DNA from: Marinobacterium sp.
Lineage (GTDB): Bacteria > Pseudomonadota > Gammaproteobacteria > Pseudomonadales > Balneatricaceae
Reading direction: 5' to 3'
Length of the DNA: 36,361 nt
NCBI GenBank assembly: GCA_025800125.1
Contig: JAOXSF010000170.1
Coordinates: 1-36,361 of the forward strand
Shown in pieces: positions 23,096 through 31,366 of the stretch. Position numbers and translations under genes: made by a program. Numbering within the stretch: the stretch's first letter is position 1; every line of letters begins with the position of its first letter. The notes beneath the pieces are model-generated. The model saw only the letters and a list, made by a program, of their open reading frames with translations. It had not been told where the DNA came from and searched no databases.

Positions 23096-25831
23096 GTGTC
23101 CACAAAATACCTCAAGCGTTTTTTCAAACCGCAATCTATCGCGGTCTTTGGTGCCTCTGAACGGGACGGGAGCATGGGGGGAGCCGTGTTGCAGAACCTG
23201 CTTGAAAGTGGCTATCAAGGGAAGTTGATGGCGGTAAATTCGCAGGACTACAGTATGGTCTACGGTGTCGTTTGTTACCGTGCTTTGAATGAACTGCCAG
23301 AGATGCCTGATCTGGCGATTATCTGCTCTCCTCCTGCTTCTGTGCCAGAGCTTATTCGTAAACTGGGCGCACACACTGTCAAGGCCGCACTGATTCTTAC
23401 AGGGGGGCTGTCCCGTACTGCCAGTGCAAATAATCGCTCTTTGCGTGAGGAGGTGATTGAAGCCGCGCGGCCTTATGGTATTCGTATCCTTGGGCCTGAC
23501 TGTATGGGGTTGCTGGTGCCGGGCCATAAGATGAATGCCAGCTATTCCCATGTGAATATTCGCAAGGGTAAAGTTGCCTATGTTGGCCAGTCCGGTCTGC
23601 TGGGTACGGCGATGATTGATTGGGCGAATGGTCAGGAGATCGGTTTTTCCCACTTTCTGACTCTGGGAGATGGTGTCGATATTGAGCTGTCTTCCATTAT
23701 TGACTACCTGGCGCAGGACCCATATACCCAGGCAATTCTGTTGCAGCTTGATCGTGTGCAGGGGTCTTCCCGGCACTTTCTTTCAGCTATCCGGTCTGCA
23801 TCACGCAACAAACTGGTACTGGTGCTTAAATCAGATATTGTTGGCAAAAGTGATCTGGCGACGGCGCTTGCACCGGGAGTAGTTGATGAAAACCTGGTGT
23901 ATGACAGTGCATTACGCAGAGCTGGTGCGGTGCGTGTTGAAACATCTGATCAGCTATACAACGCGCTGGAAACCTTATCCCGTATGAAACCAATGCGCGG
24001 AGAGCGATTAGCGATTGTCTGTAATGGTATGGGGCCTGCTGCGTTGGCAGGTGATCGTTTTATCAAAGCGGGTGGACAGCTGGCGGAGCTGACAGCAGAG
24101 ACGATTGATGCCCTGGCGGAAGTATTGCCTTCCCACTGGAGCGGTCAGAACCCGGTGGATCTGCATTCTGATGCTAATCCGCAGCGCTTTGCTGATGTAA
24201 CGCGTTTGCTGGTTAAAGATAAGAATGTTGATGCTGTGCTGGTGATTCATGCACCGACTCGTCTGGCACCTGGTATTGCGTGTGCTGATGCGCTGATCGG
24301 CGTGGCAAAGAAAACACCACGTAATATTCTGACGTGCTGGATGGGGCGTGCGACTGCAATTGAAGCGCGCAACCATTTTAATGCGGCGGGTATCCCTACT
24401 TTCATTACTCCGGAAGAGGCATCTGACGCATTTGCGCATATGGTGGAATACCACCGTAATCAGGAGGTTATGCGGCAGACACCAGCACCCTACCATGATA
24501 ATCATTGCGATAATCTGCAGCAGGCCAGAGATCTGATTGCGACCGCACGTGTTGCAGGACGTAGCTGTCTGAGTCATGAAGAAGCTGCCCGGTTGCTGAC
24601 ATTATATGAAGTGCCGGTTGTGCAAAGCGTATATACAGACTCGGTTGCAGGCGTGGTAGAAGCTGCCCGCGCAATGAACTGCCCTGTTGCGATCAAAGCG
24701 CTGCATGATGATAACCAGCAACCCTTCAGTTATGACCTGCGTGGTAACCTGCGTTGGCAGGATCAGGCAGTTGATCTGGTGTCTACCACTGAGGTTGAAG
24801 TTGCTGCTTTGAAACTGCTCGCCCGTTGTCAGGAGCGGCTGGGGGATGAAGCTCCGATTCGTTTCTGTGTGCAGGAAATGAAACGTGGTTTCCAGTCCAT
24901 GCAGATGAATGTGGGGGTTACACGTGATACCACCTTTGGCCCTGTTATTTTATTTGGCAGTGGTGGGTTTACCGTAGATGTGCTGGCTGACCGGCACTTT
25001 ATGCTGCCTCCGCTGAACCGGGCGCTGGCAATGGAGCTTGTTCGTTCATCTCGTATCAGCAATATTATCCGTGAAAACAGTTACCAGGTGGAAGAAGATC
25101 TGACCCTGATTGCTGAAGTACTGATCAAGCTGTCAGAGATGGTGGTAGAACTTCCTGAGCTTGCCGGGCTTGAAATTAACCCGCTGTTATTGAACAAAAG
25201 TGGCTTGCTTGCAATTGATGCTGCTATCTCACTGGCAGACCCGGAGCCGCTGGCAATTCCTCCTTATCCGGAGCATCTGACAGAAGCAATAGAACTACGT
25301 AAATCAGGCCGTCCAGCAATATTGCGTGCGATTCGTGGTGAGGATGAGCCTAACCACCTGGAGTTTTATAACACGCTCAGCCCTGAATCTATTCGCTTGC
25401 GGTACTTTTACAGTCGTGGCGTACCGACTCATATGGAGCTAGCGAACTGGACACAGATTGATTACGACCGGGAGATGGCGTTTATTATCTCAGCACCACG
25501 TCTGGATGGTGAAGGCGAAGAGACACTGGGTGTAGCGCGTGCAGTCACTGACCCGGACAACATTCGTAGCGAATTCTCTGTGGTAATTCGTGACGAGCTG
25601 CAGGGCGAAGGGCTGGGAATTATTCTGATGCAGAAAATCATCGACTATTGTCGTGCCCGCGGTACGCTGGAGCTGTATGGCTCTACGTTGCCATCAAATA
25701 AGGGAATGCAGGGGCTGGCGAAAAAGCTGGGCTTTAAAAACAGCTATAACATGGAAGAAGATGTTGTTGATATGAAAATGATGCTCAATGAAGCCAGTGA
25801 GGACTGGCAGTTGTATCGTTTGCAGCATTGA
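23096..25831 (+). CDS. Pat/PatZ-type protein lysine acetyltransferase (acyl-CoA synthetase-like domains plus GNAT)
   Basis: The protein of about 911 aa follows the Pat architecture. First is a CoA-binding domain (S-I-A-V-F-G-A-S-E-R-D-G-S-M-G-G), then two succinyl-CoA-ligase-like domains (V-A-Y-V-G-Q-S-G-L-L-G-T; N-P-V-D-L-H-S-D), then an ATP-grasp domain (about 490-710) and a C-terminal GNAT domain (about 735-900) with L-Q-G-E-G-L-G-I-I-L-M-Q-K-I. Where ADP-forming acetyl-CoA synthetases have S-H-T-G-S with the phosphorylated His, this protein has A-L-A-P-G-V-V, so the ligase should be inactive, as in Pat. E. coli PatZ acetylates and inactivates acetyl-CoA synthetase. I prefer GTG 23096, which has AAGGA 8 bases upstream, to the in-frame ATG 23078, which has none. 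The gene is monocistronic and close in length to PatZ (886). Confidence 0.9.
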   Translation: MSTKYLKRFFKPQSIAVFGASERDGSMGGAVLQNLLESGYQGKLMAVNSQDYSMVYGVVCYRALNELPEMPDLAIICSPPASVPELIRKLGAHTVKAALILTGGLSRTASANNRSLREEVIEAARPYGIRILGPDCMGLLVPGHKMNASYSHVNIRKGKVAYVGQSGLLGTAMIDWANGQEIGFSHFLTLGDGVDIELSSIIDYLAQDPYTQAILLQLDRVQGSSRHFLSAIRSASRNKLVLVLKSDIVGKSDLATALAPGVVDENLVYDSALRRAGAVRVETSDQLYNALETLSRMKPMRGERLAIVCNGMGPAALAGDRFIKAGGQLAELTAETIDALAEVLPSHWSGQNPVDLHSDANPQRFADVTRLLVKDKNVDAVLVIHAPTRLAPGIACADALIGVAKKTPRNILTCWMGRATAIEARNHFNAAGIPTFITPEEASDAFAHMVEYHRNQEVMRQTPAPYHDNHCDNLQQARDLIATARVAGRSCLSHEEAARLLTLYEVPVVQSVYTDSVAGVVEAARAMNCPVAIKALHDDNQQPFSYDLRGNLRWQDQAVDLVSTTEVEVAALKLLARCQERLGDEAPIRFCVQEMKRGFQSMQMNVGVTRDTTFGPVILFGSGGFTVDVLADRHFMLPPLNRALAMELVRSSRISNIIRENSYQVEEDLTLIAEVLIKLSEMVVELPELAGLEINPLLLNKSGLLAIDAAISLADPEPLAIPPYPEHLTEAIELRKSGRPAILRAIRGEDEPNHLEFYNTLSPESIRLRYFYSRGVPTHMELANWTQIDYDREMAFIISAPRLDGEGEETLGVARAVTDPDNIRSEFSVVIRDELQGEGLGIILMQKIIDYCRARGTLELYGSTLPSNKGMQGLAKKLGFKNSYNMEEDVVDMKMMLNEASEDWQLYRLQH

Positions 25832-25919
25832 CCCTGACGGCCTGGATAAATAATTGAGCGAGTGTTAATGATTGTTGATTCGCATAGAATGCTCCGGGTT
25901 TTTTCAGGATTCGGAGACT

Positions 25920-27806
25920 ATGGGGACACATTCATACCGGGTATGCAGGTTACTCTTTTTGCTGAGCGTGCTCTGTCTGCCATCTTTGTTGCAGGCAGGG
26001 ACACGGGAAATCATTATTCCTGACCGTACCCCGACGGATGTTTATCATCGAGTACTGGAGCTGGAGCAGCGTGTTATTCAGTTACGCGATGAACAGGATA
26101 TTTTTGACGCCTGGCCTCGCACCATTGATGGTGCTGAGGCACTCACTCGATCACCACGCCATGTACTGCAGAAATCTATTGAAGTACTGGAAAAAATCAA
26201 TCGGTTGCGAGGTATTCGTGGGCAGGGAGCAATCACCATTGCCCGTTATCCTTCCCGTTACATCACTCCCAATGATGTGTATGACTCTGTTGATCGTCTG
26301 GTGCCTGAAGTGGAATTTCTGCTACAAACCAGGCCTCAATCAGCTGGTATCAGCGTAAACCCGGATCAGCGCCGTGGATATACTCCCAGCGATGTTTATC
26401 GAAAGCTCTGGGAAATTTCTCTGGCGCTTGACCCACTGATCGGTGTGCATGGCTTCTCTCCCAGTGATGTATATGCCCGCGCCCGCTATGTAGCTGAGCT
26501 GATTCGTTTCCTGCGATTGAGTCAGAACCTGCCAGATAATATTCCGCTTCCTGAACGACAAAATGGGCGGCATCCAAATCATGCGTTGCAAGCCGCTTAT
26601 GATCTGTTAGCACGCATCAGCCAGGCTGAACGTAATCTGTGGATGCAGCCGGAACAGGTACCTGAAGTACCGCGTCGAGTGATCCGGCCAACCGAAGTAT
26701 ATGACGCTTTACAGGTCGTTATTGCTGAGCTGCAACGTATAAAGTACCGACTGGGTGTTGAGCGTGAACTGCCACTGCCCGACGTTGAGCCTGGTAAATC
26801 CCCCGCTGATGTTGAACAGGTGCTGATCTGGGCAGCTCAGGCGATGCCTCAATTCGAACCGCAACGGCCTTTACTGCAATATGATCAGGCCAGTTTGCTC
26901 CGCCAGCCCGCTGATGTCTTACAGGTTGCCAGTCATATATATAGAGGGCTGCGGCATTACCAGCAACAGCGTGGTATTCGCCAGCAGCCGCAACAGTCCT
27001 CACTGACACAAGGGCTGGAGCCTCGGCATGTGTATCAGAAAACCCTGGTGAACCTGGACAAAGTGGTGCGTCTTCGGGAGCAGGTTGGGCTGGGGGTGAC
27101 TGCCGTACCTGTTTACCCTTTACGGGCGATTACGCCCAGCGAGGTTTACGAGCTTGCAATTCGGTTGCGTGATGAGCTGGAACTGGTGTACCACAGCACG
27201 GGTATAACGGCTGTGCCAGAGCCTCAGATAATGCCTGTCTACAGCATACAGCAGCAGGTGACCCCGTCTGATGTTTACCGGCAGATGTGGGATGTTTCAC
27301 TACTGCTTGACGTTGTGCTCGGGCCTGCGGGCTATAGCATCAAGGATCTGTACCTGGCAGCTGTCAATGTGAATCGTGAACTGAAACTGCTGGCCCAGCA
27401 CCTGCATCGTTGGCATCCACTGGAATTACCCGTGTTAAAAGAAGGTGTAGATGCCGAGCAAGTATTGCTGGCCGCTCGTGGGTTACTTGATTTGACTGAA
27501 CAGGCTCAACAGAGGGCTGGGCTTGTGGGTGGGCAGGTGCCTCAACCGGTCATCACGAAACGCCCGGACATCGGTGAATTGTTTAATACGATGGGCGTTA
27601 TCAGTACTGAACTGGTGGCGTTAAAGCTGCAGCTGGGTGTGACGCAACAAGTTGTAAAATCGCAAGTTGTAAAATCGGCAGTTACACCGGAGAACGCTGT
27701 ACCTGGCGTGACGCCTGCTGAGCCTGGCGTTACTCTGGCTCAGGTTGAACAGCAGTTGCGTTATGGACAGCGACTGATTCGTACTCGCCTGCTGGAGGAT
27801 CAATAA
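25920..27806 (+). CDS. Secreted helical-repeat protein with about 16 P-x-D-V-Y units, probable sensor partner
   Basis: The 628-aa protein has a signal peptide (M-G-T-H-S-Y-R-V-C-R-L-L-F-L-L-S-V-L...L-L-Q-A). The mature part is almost entirely a repeat of about 35-45 residues with the consensus (T/S)-P-(S/T/N)-(D/E)-V-Y followed by a helix ending L-x-x-L-R. Clear units start T-P-T-D-V-Y, S-P-R-H-V-L, T-P-N-D-V-Y, T-P-S-D-V-Y, S-P-S-D-V-Y, H-P-N-H-A-L, R-P-T-E-V-Y, S-P-A-D-V-E, then Q-P-A-D-V-L, E-P-R-H-V-Y, T-P-S-E-V-Y, T-P-S-D-V-Y, S-I-K-D-L-Y, D-A-E-Q-V-L, R-P-D-I-G-E-L and T-L-A-Q-V-E. Units 9-16 pair in order with 1-8, which suggests duplication of an eight-unit block. I do not know a family. 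ATG 25920 is the better start, with AGGA 10 bases upstream. It overlaps the kinase gene by one base, so a joint function is likely. Confidence 0.8.
   Translation: MGTHSYRVCRLLFLLSVLCLPSLLQAGTREIIIPDRTPTDVYHRVLELEQRVIQLRDEQDIFDAWPRTIDGAEALTRSPRHVLQKSIEVLEKINRLRGIRGQGAITIARYPSRYITPNDVYDSVDRLVPEVEFLLQTRPQSAGISVNPDQRRGYTPSDVYRKLWEISLALDPLIGVHGFSPSDVYARARYVAELIRFLRLSQNLPDNIPLPERQNGRHPNHALQAAYDLLARISQAERNLWMQPEQVPEVPRRVIRPTEVYDALQVVIAELQRIKYRLGVERELPLPDVEPGKSPADVEQVLIWAAQAMPQFEPQRPLLQYDQASLLRQPADVLQVASHIYRGLRHYQQQRGIRQQPQQSSLTQGLEPRHVYQKTLVNLDKVVRLREQVGLGVTAVPVYPLRAITPSEVYELAIRLRDELELVYHSTGITAVPEPQIMPVYSIQQQVTPSDVYRQMWDVSLLLDVVLGPAGYSIKDLYLAAVNVNRELKLLAQHLHRWHPLELPVLKEGVDAEQVLLAARGLLDLTEQAQQRAGLVGGQVPQPVITKRPDIGELFNTMGVISTELVALKLQLGVTQQVVKSQVVKSAVTPENAVPGVTPAEPGVTLAQVEQQLRYGQRLIRTRLLEDQ
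27648..27677. repeat. 15-bp in-frame tandem duplication, 2 copies
   Basis: CAAGTTGTAAAATCG at 27648-27662 and again at 27663-27677, identical, encoding Q-V-V-K-S twice near the end of the repeat protein. Confidence 0.95.
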
Positions 27807-30800
27807 TGCTTAAAGGGTTTCCTCTGCCACTTAAAGTCAGCCTGTTTTCATTACTGATGACTCTGATTGCTGTATTGGTAGCGTTATCCGTTTCTTTTTA
27901 TCAATCTGACCAGTTATTACGACAGCAGGCGATGGAACGACTGGCTGATGATCTGCAACGAGAGCAGGATCTGCTGGAAAATCACCTGAGAGTGCTGATA
28001 AATGATGCTCATTTTCTAGCATCCAGCCCTGCACTACAGGGAATGGTGCGTGCCAGTGCCGGGCAGGGCTATGATGACCAGCAGAATATGACGTTGGACA
28101 TGTGGCAGGAGCGATTGGCAGAGCTGTTTCGTACTGTACTGCAAGAACGAGAAGCTTATGTGGCAATTGAACTGGTTAAAGGCACTGTTCAGGCACCGGT
28201 ATGGTTGAAATTACAGCGTAATGAGCGAGGTATCAGGCAGTATCGTAGCAGTACAGCGCCCCATATAGGGGCTGACTTTCGGCCTGAGCTGGTTGCGAGC
28301 CAGCCAGCGGCAAGCGAAGCCCCATTACCCTTTTTAGCGGAAGTGCGTCTGGAGCGTGAGCAGGAGCGCATTGTATATCCGCCTCGCTCTGTACTGGAAA
28401 TAAGTTTGCCAGTCTATGAAGAACAGGTTTACCTGGAGCAGACGCGATTGCCACGGGAATTGTTCGCTGTGGTGATAATTCGGGTTGATCTGGACTTGAT
28501 GCTCAGGGCATTTTATAACGCCCCGGAGAATATTGAATACTTTATGGCCACGACCCGCGGGGAGTATCTGCTACACCCTGATCCGCAGCGGCGTATGGCG
28601 TTCGAACGTAGTCAGGCCAATGCCGCGACCGTACAGCAGGACTTTCCGGGTGTGCTGGATGCCGCAGGAGATGGCTGGCAGCTGTTACAACGCTATATGG
28701 AACACAGCGGCCAGGGGGTTGCTTTGCGTCGTTATCAGCTCTCTTTACCACACCGGGGTGATGTCGAGTTCTGGCTGGGAGCACGTGCAGAACTGGCCTG
28801 GTTGCGGGTGCAATCTGATGCGTTGCAGGAACAGATGCTGCTGCTGGCGCTGTTTTTGCTGATGGGCGTAACGCTGGCAACACTGGTTATGGGACGGGTG
28901 TTGACACGGCCTATTCTGGGTTTGAAGCAGGCGGCTGATCGCATCAGCGCGGGGGCGGAAGATGTATATCTCGATACCCGTGGCAATGATGAGGTTGCCA
29001 GCCTTGCCCGTTCTCTGCAAACCATGTTGCAGCACCTTGATTGCTCTCGCCAGCAGCTTGCAACGCTGAACCGGTCGCTGGAAGATAAAGTCAGTCAGCG
29101 AACACTGGAGCTTGAAAGTGCCCATGCTGCACTGGAAAGTAGTAACGAGGAGTTGGCGCGCGCGTTGTCCGAGGCCGAACAGGCTGCTGTGGCTAAAAGT
29201 CAGTTTCTGGCCAGTATGAGTCATGAAATTCGAACCCCGCTTAACGGGGTACTAGGTATGACAGAGTTGATGATGGCGACTTCGCTTGATAGTCGCCAGC
29301 GTGATTATCTTGAAACAGTACGCCGCTCTGGCAATACGCTGCTGAATCTGCTCAATGATATTCTCGATTTTTCACGCCTTGAAGCAGGCAAGCTCAGCTT
29401 GCGGGAAACTGCATTTAATCCAAATGAAGTGGTAGAACATAGTCTGCAACTATTTGCGGAACTGGCCTGGAGCAAAGGACTGGAACTGATACCGGTGACT
29501 TTGCCGCGTTTACCAACACTGTTGGTGGGCGACCCGGATCGGCTAGGACAGGTATTGATGAACCTGGTCAGTAATGCGATCAAATTTACTGGGCAGGGTG
29601 AAGTTGTGCTGTCTGTACGCTGCCTGCATGAAGATGATAGCCAGATGCGGCTACGTTTCAGTGTTCAGGATACCGGCATTGGTATACCCGCTGATCAGCA
29701 GGAAAAGCTGTTCGAACAGTTTGTGCAGGCTGATGGTACCAGTACTCGTCGCCATGGTGGTACCGGACTGGGGTTGGCAATCAGTCGCCAGTTGGTAACG
29801 TTGATGTCAGGTGTCATTGAATTGCAGAGTGTACCGGGAGAGGGTACGACGGTCTGGTTTGATCTGGTGCTTAATAAGGGGCCTGCATTGCCTGAACCAG
29901 AACGGGCGCGAACCCTGCTGCAAGGGCGTTCGGTGTTGGTAGTTGATGATAATCGTACCAATCGAGAGTTGTTGCAGGAGATGACCACGGCCTGGGGGAT
30001 GTCTGCCAGTCAGGCTGCGGATGCTAGTATGGCTTTGCATCTGTTGCAGGATGCGGCACAGCGTGGCAGGCCAATAGAGCTTATTTTGCTGGATCATATG
30101 ATGCCTGGGCAGAATGGACTGGCGTTGGCGCAGGAACTCAGTATGGATGAGTCCCTCTGTCAGCCTGATATTATTCTGTTGACATCAATTGCAGATCATC
30201 TGCCGGAAGAGGAGCTTAAAGCCGCCGGTATCCGTGCGATGTTGCCGCGTCCTGTACGACAGTCCCAGTTGTACAATCAGATTGTCGGTTGTCTGGAGAC
30301 AGAGAAGGTTATTGCGCAATCCGTTGTTGCAGGTGAGGCCTCAGAATCAGAGTTGTTCTCTGAATTTGAGCAGTCATTCGTTCCGGTGATGGTAACAGCT
30401 TTACCGCCGCCAGCTCAGGCTGACTGTACGGATATTACCGTGGTGCCTCGTTTATTACTGGTAGAAGATACACCACTGAACCAGCGGGTAGCGTTGGGGA
30501 TGCTGGACACACTGGGCTACCGGGCAGACCTTGTCTGTAATGGTCAGCAAGCGGTAGAACAGGTTTTGTCAGGGGAATATTCGTTGGTGTTTATGGATCT
30601 GGAAATGCCTCTACTTGATGGTATGGAGGCGACTTCCCGGATTCGTGAATACGAACAACACGAAGGCCTGCCTGCTGTCACTATTGTTGCGCTTACCGCT
30701 CACGCTTTAGGCGGCGACAGAGAGCGCTGTCTGGCTGCGGGCATGGATGACTATCTCAGTAAACCGTTGACATTGGACGCACTGCAAAACTGTCTTCAGA

Positions 30801-31366
30801 GATGGTTGCCTGGCGCTATTGAGAGAAAATCTGTTATCGAGGATGGCCTTTCTGAGCTTGTATCTGATACAGCTGCTTCAGAGACAAGTGCTGCTTCAGA
30901 GACAAGTGCTGCTGCAGAGATACATGCAGAAGCGGTGGCATATCTGGGCAAGCAAGTTCTGAATGTACCGATTCTGGACAAAGCGGCTTCGGATAAACAG
31001 GTTCTGGATAAACAGATTCTGGATAAACAGGTTCTGGAGCAACTGAGGCAGGGGTTGGGGGATGAAATTATTCCGGTCTTGCAGCTATTTGTGACGCAAT
31101 GGCCACAGCTGCTGGATTCATTACAGCAGCACCTGCAACAACAGGAAAGAGAATCTTTACGTGCTGATGCCCATCGTCTTAAAGGCAGCTGTCGTAGTCT
31201 TGGCGTGACTCAGGCCGCTGATCTGGCGCTGCAGCTAGAACAGCTGGCGCTTGATGCACCTGTAGACCAGCTTGATAAGACCCTGCAGGCGTTACGTCAG
31301 CTTGAAAGCCATGTATTGCAGGCACTGCGGCGACAAATAATAGAAGAAGAGGAAGCTGTGTCGTGA
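27806..31366 (+). CDS. BarA/GacS-like hybrid sensor histidine kinase (HK-REC-REC-Hpt)
   Basis: The 1186-aa inner-membrane kinase has a transmembrane helix at about 9-31 and a large periplasmic sensor (about 32-340, probably Cache-like). A second transmembrane helix (about 342-366) is followed by HAMP (about 367-420) and a coiled coil with L-E-S-A-H-A-A-L-E-S-S. HisKA has the phospho-His H473 in S-M-S-H-E-I-R-T-P-L-N-G. The ATPase domain has N-L-V-S-N-A-I-K-F-T, D-T-G-I-G-I and G-G-T-G-L-G-L-A-I. REC1 has D763 in L-L-D-H-M-M-P-G, REC2 has D931 in F-M-D-L-E-M-P, and the Hpt domain has H1123 in A-H-R-L-K-G-S-C. All phosphorelay residues are present. The REC2-Hpt linker carries two tandem amino-acid repeats. 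It overlaps the upstream repeat-protein gene by one base and the downstream REC-GGDEF gene by four, so the three are a unit. The signal is unknown. Confidence 0.95.
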   Translation: MLKGFPLPLKVSLFSLLMTLIAVLVALSVSFYQSDQLLRQQAMERLADDLQREQDLLENHLRVLINDAHFLASSPALQGMVRASAGQGYDDQQNMTLDMWQERLAELFRTVLQEREAYVAIELVKGTVQAPVWLKLQRNERGIRQYRSSTAPHIGADFRPELVASQPAASEAPLPFLAEVRLEREQERIVYPPRSVLEISLPVYEEQVYLEQTRLPRELFAVVIIRVDLDLMLRAFYNAPENIEYFMATTRGEYLLHPDPQRRMAFERSQANAATVQQDFPGVLDAAGDGWQLLQRYMEHSGQGVALRRYQLSLPHRGDVEFWLGARAELAWLRVQSDALQEQMLLLALFLLMGVTLATLVMGRVLTRPILGLKQAADRISAGAEDVYLDTRGNDEVASLARSLQTMLQHLDCSRQQLATLNRSLEDKVSQRTLELESAHAALESSNEELARALSEAEQAAVAKSQFLASMSHEIRTPLNGVLGMTELMMATSLDSRQRDYLETVRRSGNTLLNLLNDILDFSRLEAGKLSLRETAFNPNEVVEHSLQLFAELAWSKGLELIPVTLPRLPTLLVGDPDRLGQVLMNLVSNAIKFTGQGEVVLSVRCLHEDDSQMRLRFSVQDTGIGIPADQQEKLFEQFVQADGTSTRRHGGTGLGLAISRQLVTLMSGVIELQSVPGEGTTVWFDLVLNKGPALPEPERARTLLQGRSVLVVDDNRTNRELLQEMTTAWGMSASQAADASMALHLLQDAAQRGRPIELILLDHMMPGQNGLALAQELSMDESLCQPDIILLTSIADHLPEEELKAAGIRAMLPRPVRQSQLYNQIVGCLETEKVIAQSVVAGEASESELFSEFEQSFVPVMVTALPPPAQADCTDITVVPRLLLVEDTPLNQRVALGMLDTLGYRADLVCNGQQAVEQVLSGEYSLVFMDLEMPLLDGMEATSRIREYEQHEGLPAVTIVALTAHALGGDRERCLAAGMDDYLSKPLTLDALQNCLQRWLPGAIERKSVIEDGLSELVSDTAASETSAASETSAAAEIHAEAVAYLGKQVLNVPILDKAASDKQVLDKQILDKQVLEQLRQGLGDEIIPVLQLFVTQWPQLLDSLQQHLQQQERESLRADAHRLKGSCRSLGVTQAADLALQLEQLALDAPVDQLDKTLQALRQLESHVLQALRRQIIEEEEAVS
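30872..30907. repeat. 18-bp in-frame tandem duplication, 2 copies
   Basis: GCTGCTTCAGAGACAAGT at 30872-30889 and 30890-30907, identical, encoding A-A-S-E-T-S twice in the kinase linker, followed by a partial third copy. Confidence 0.95.
30991..31035. repeat. 15-bp in-frame tandem repeat, 3 copies
   Basis: GGATAAACAGGTTCT at 30991-31005, a one-base variant at 31006-31020, and the first form again at 31021-31035. They encode D-K-Q-(V/I)-L units in the linker before the Hpt domain. Confidence 0.95.

Noticed and set aside
23015-23776. 253-codon minus-strand open frame antisense to the Pat-type gene
   Set aside because: It runs opposite a gene with full domain matches, has no recognisable motif and is a shadow of its codon pattern.
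24008-24577. 189-codon minus-strand open frame
   Set aside because: Antisense shadow of the Pat-type gene; composition (many Cys, Arg, His) is unlike a real protein.
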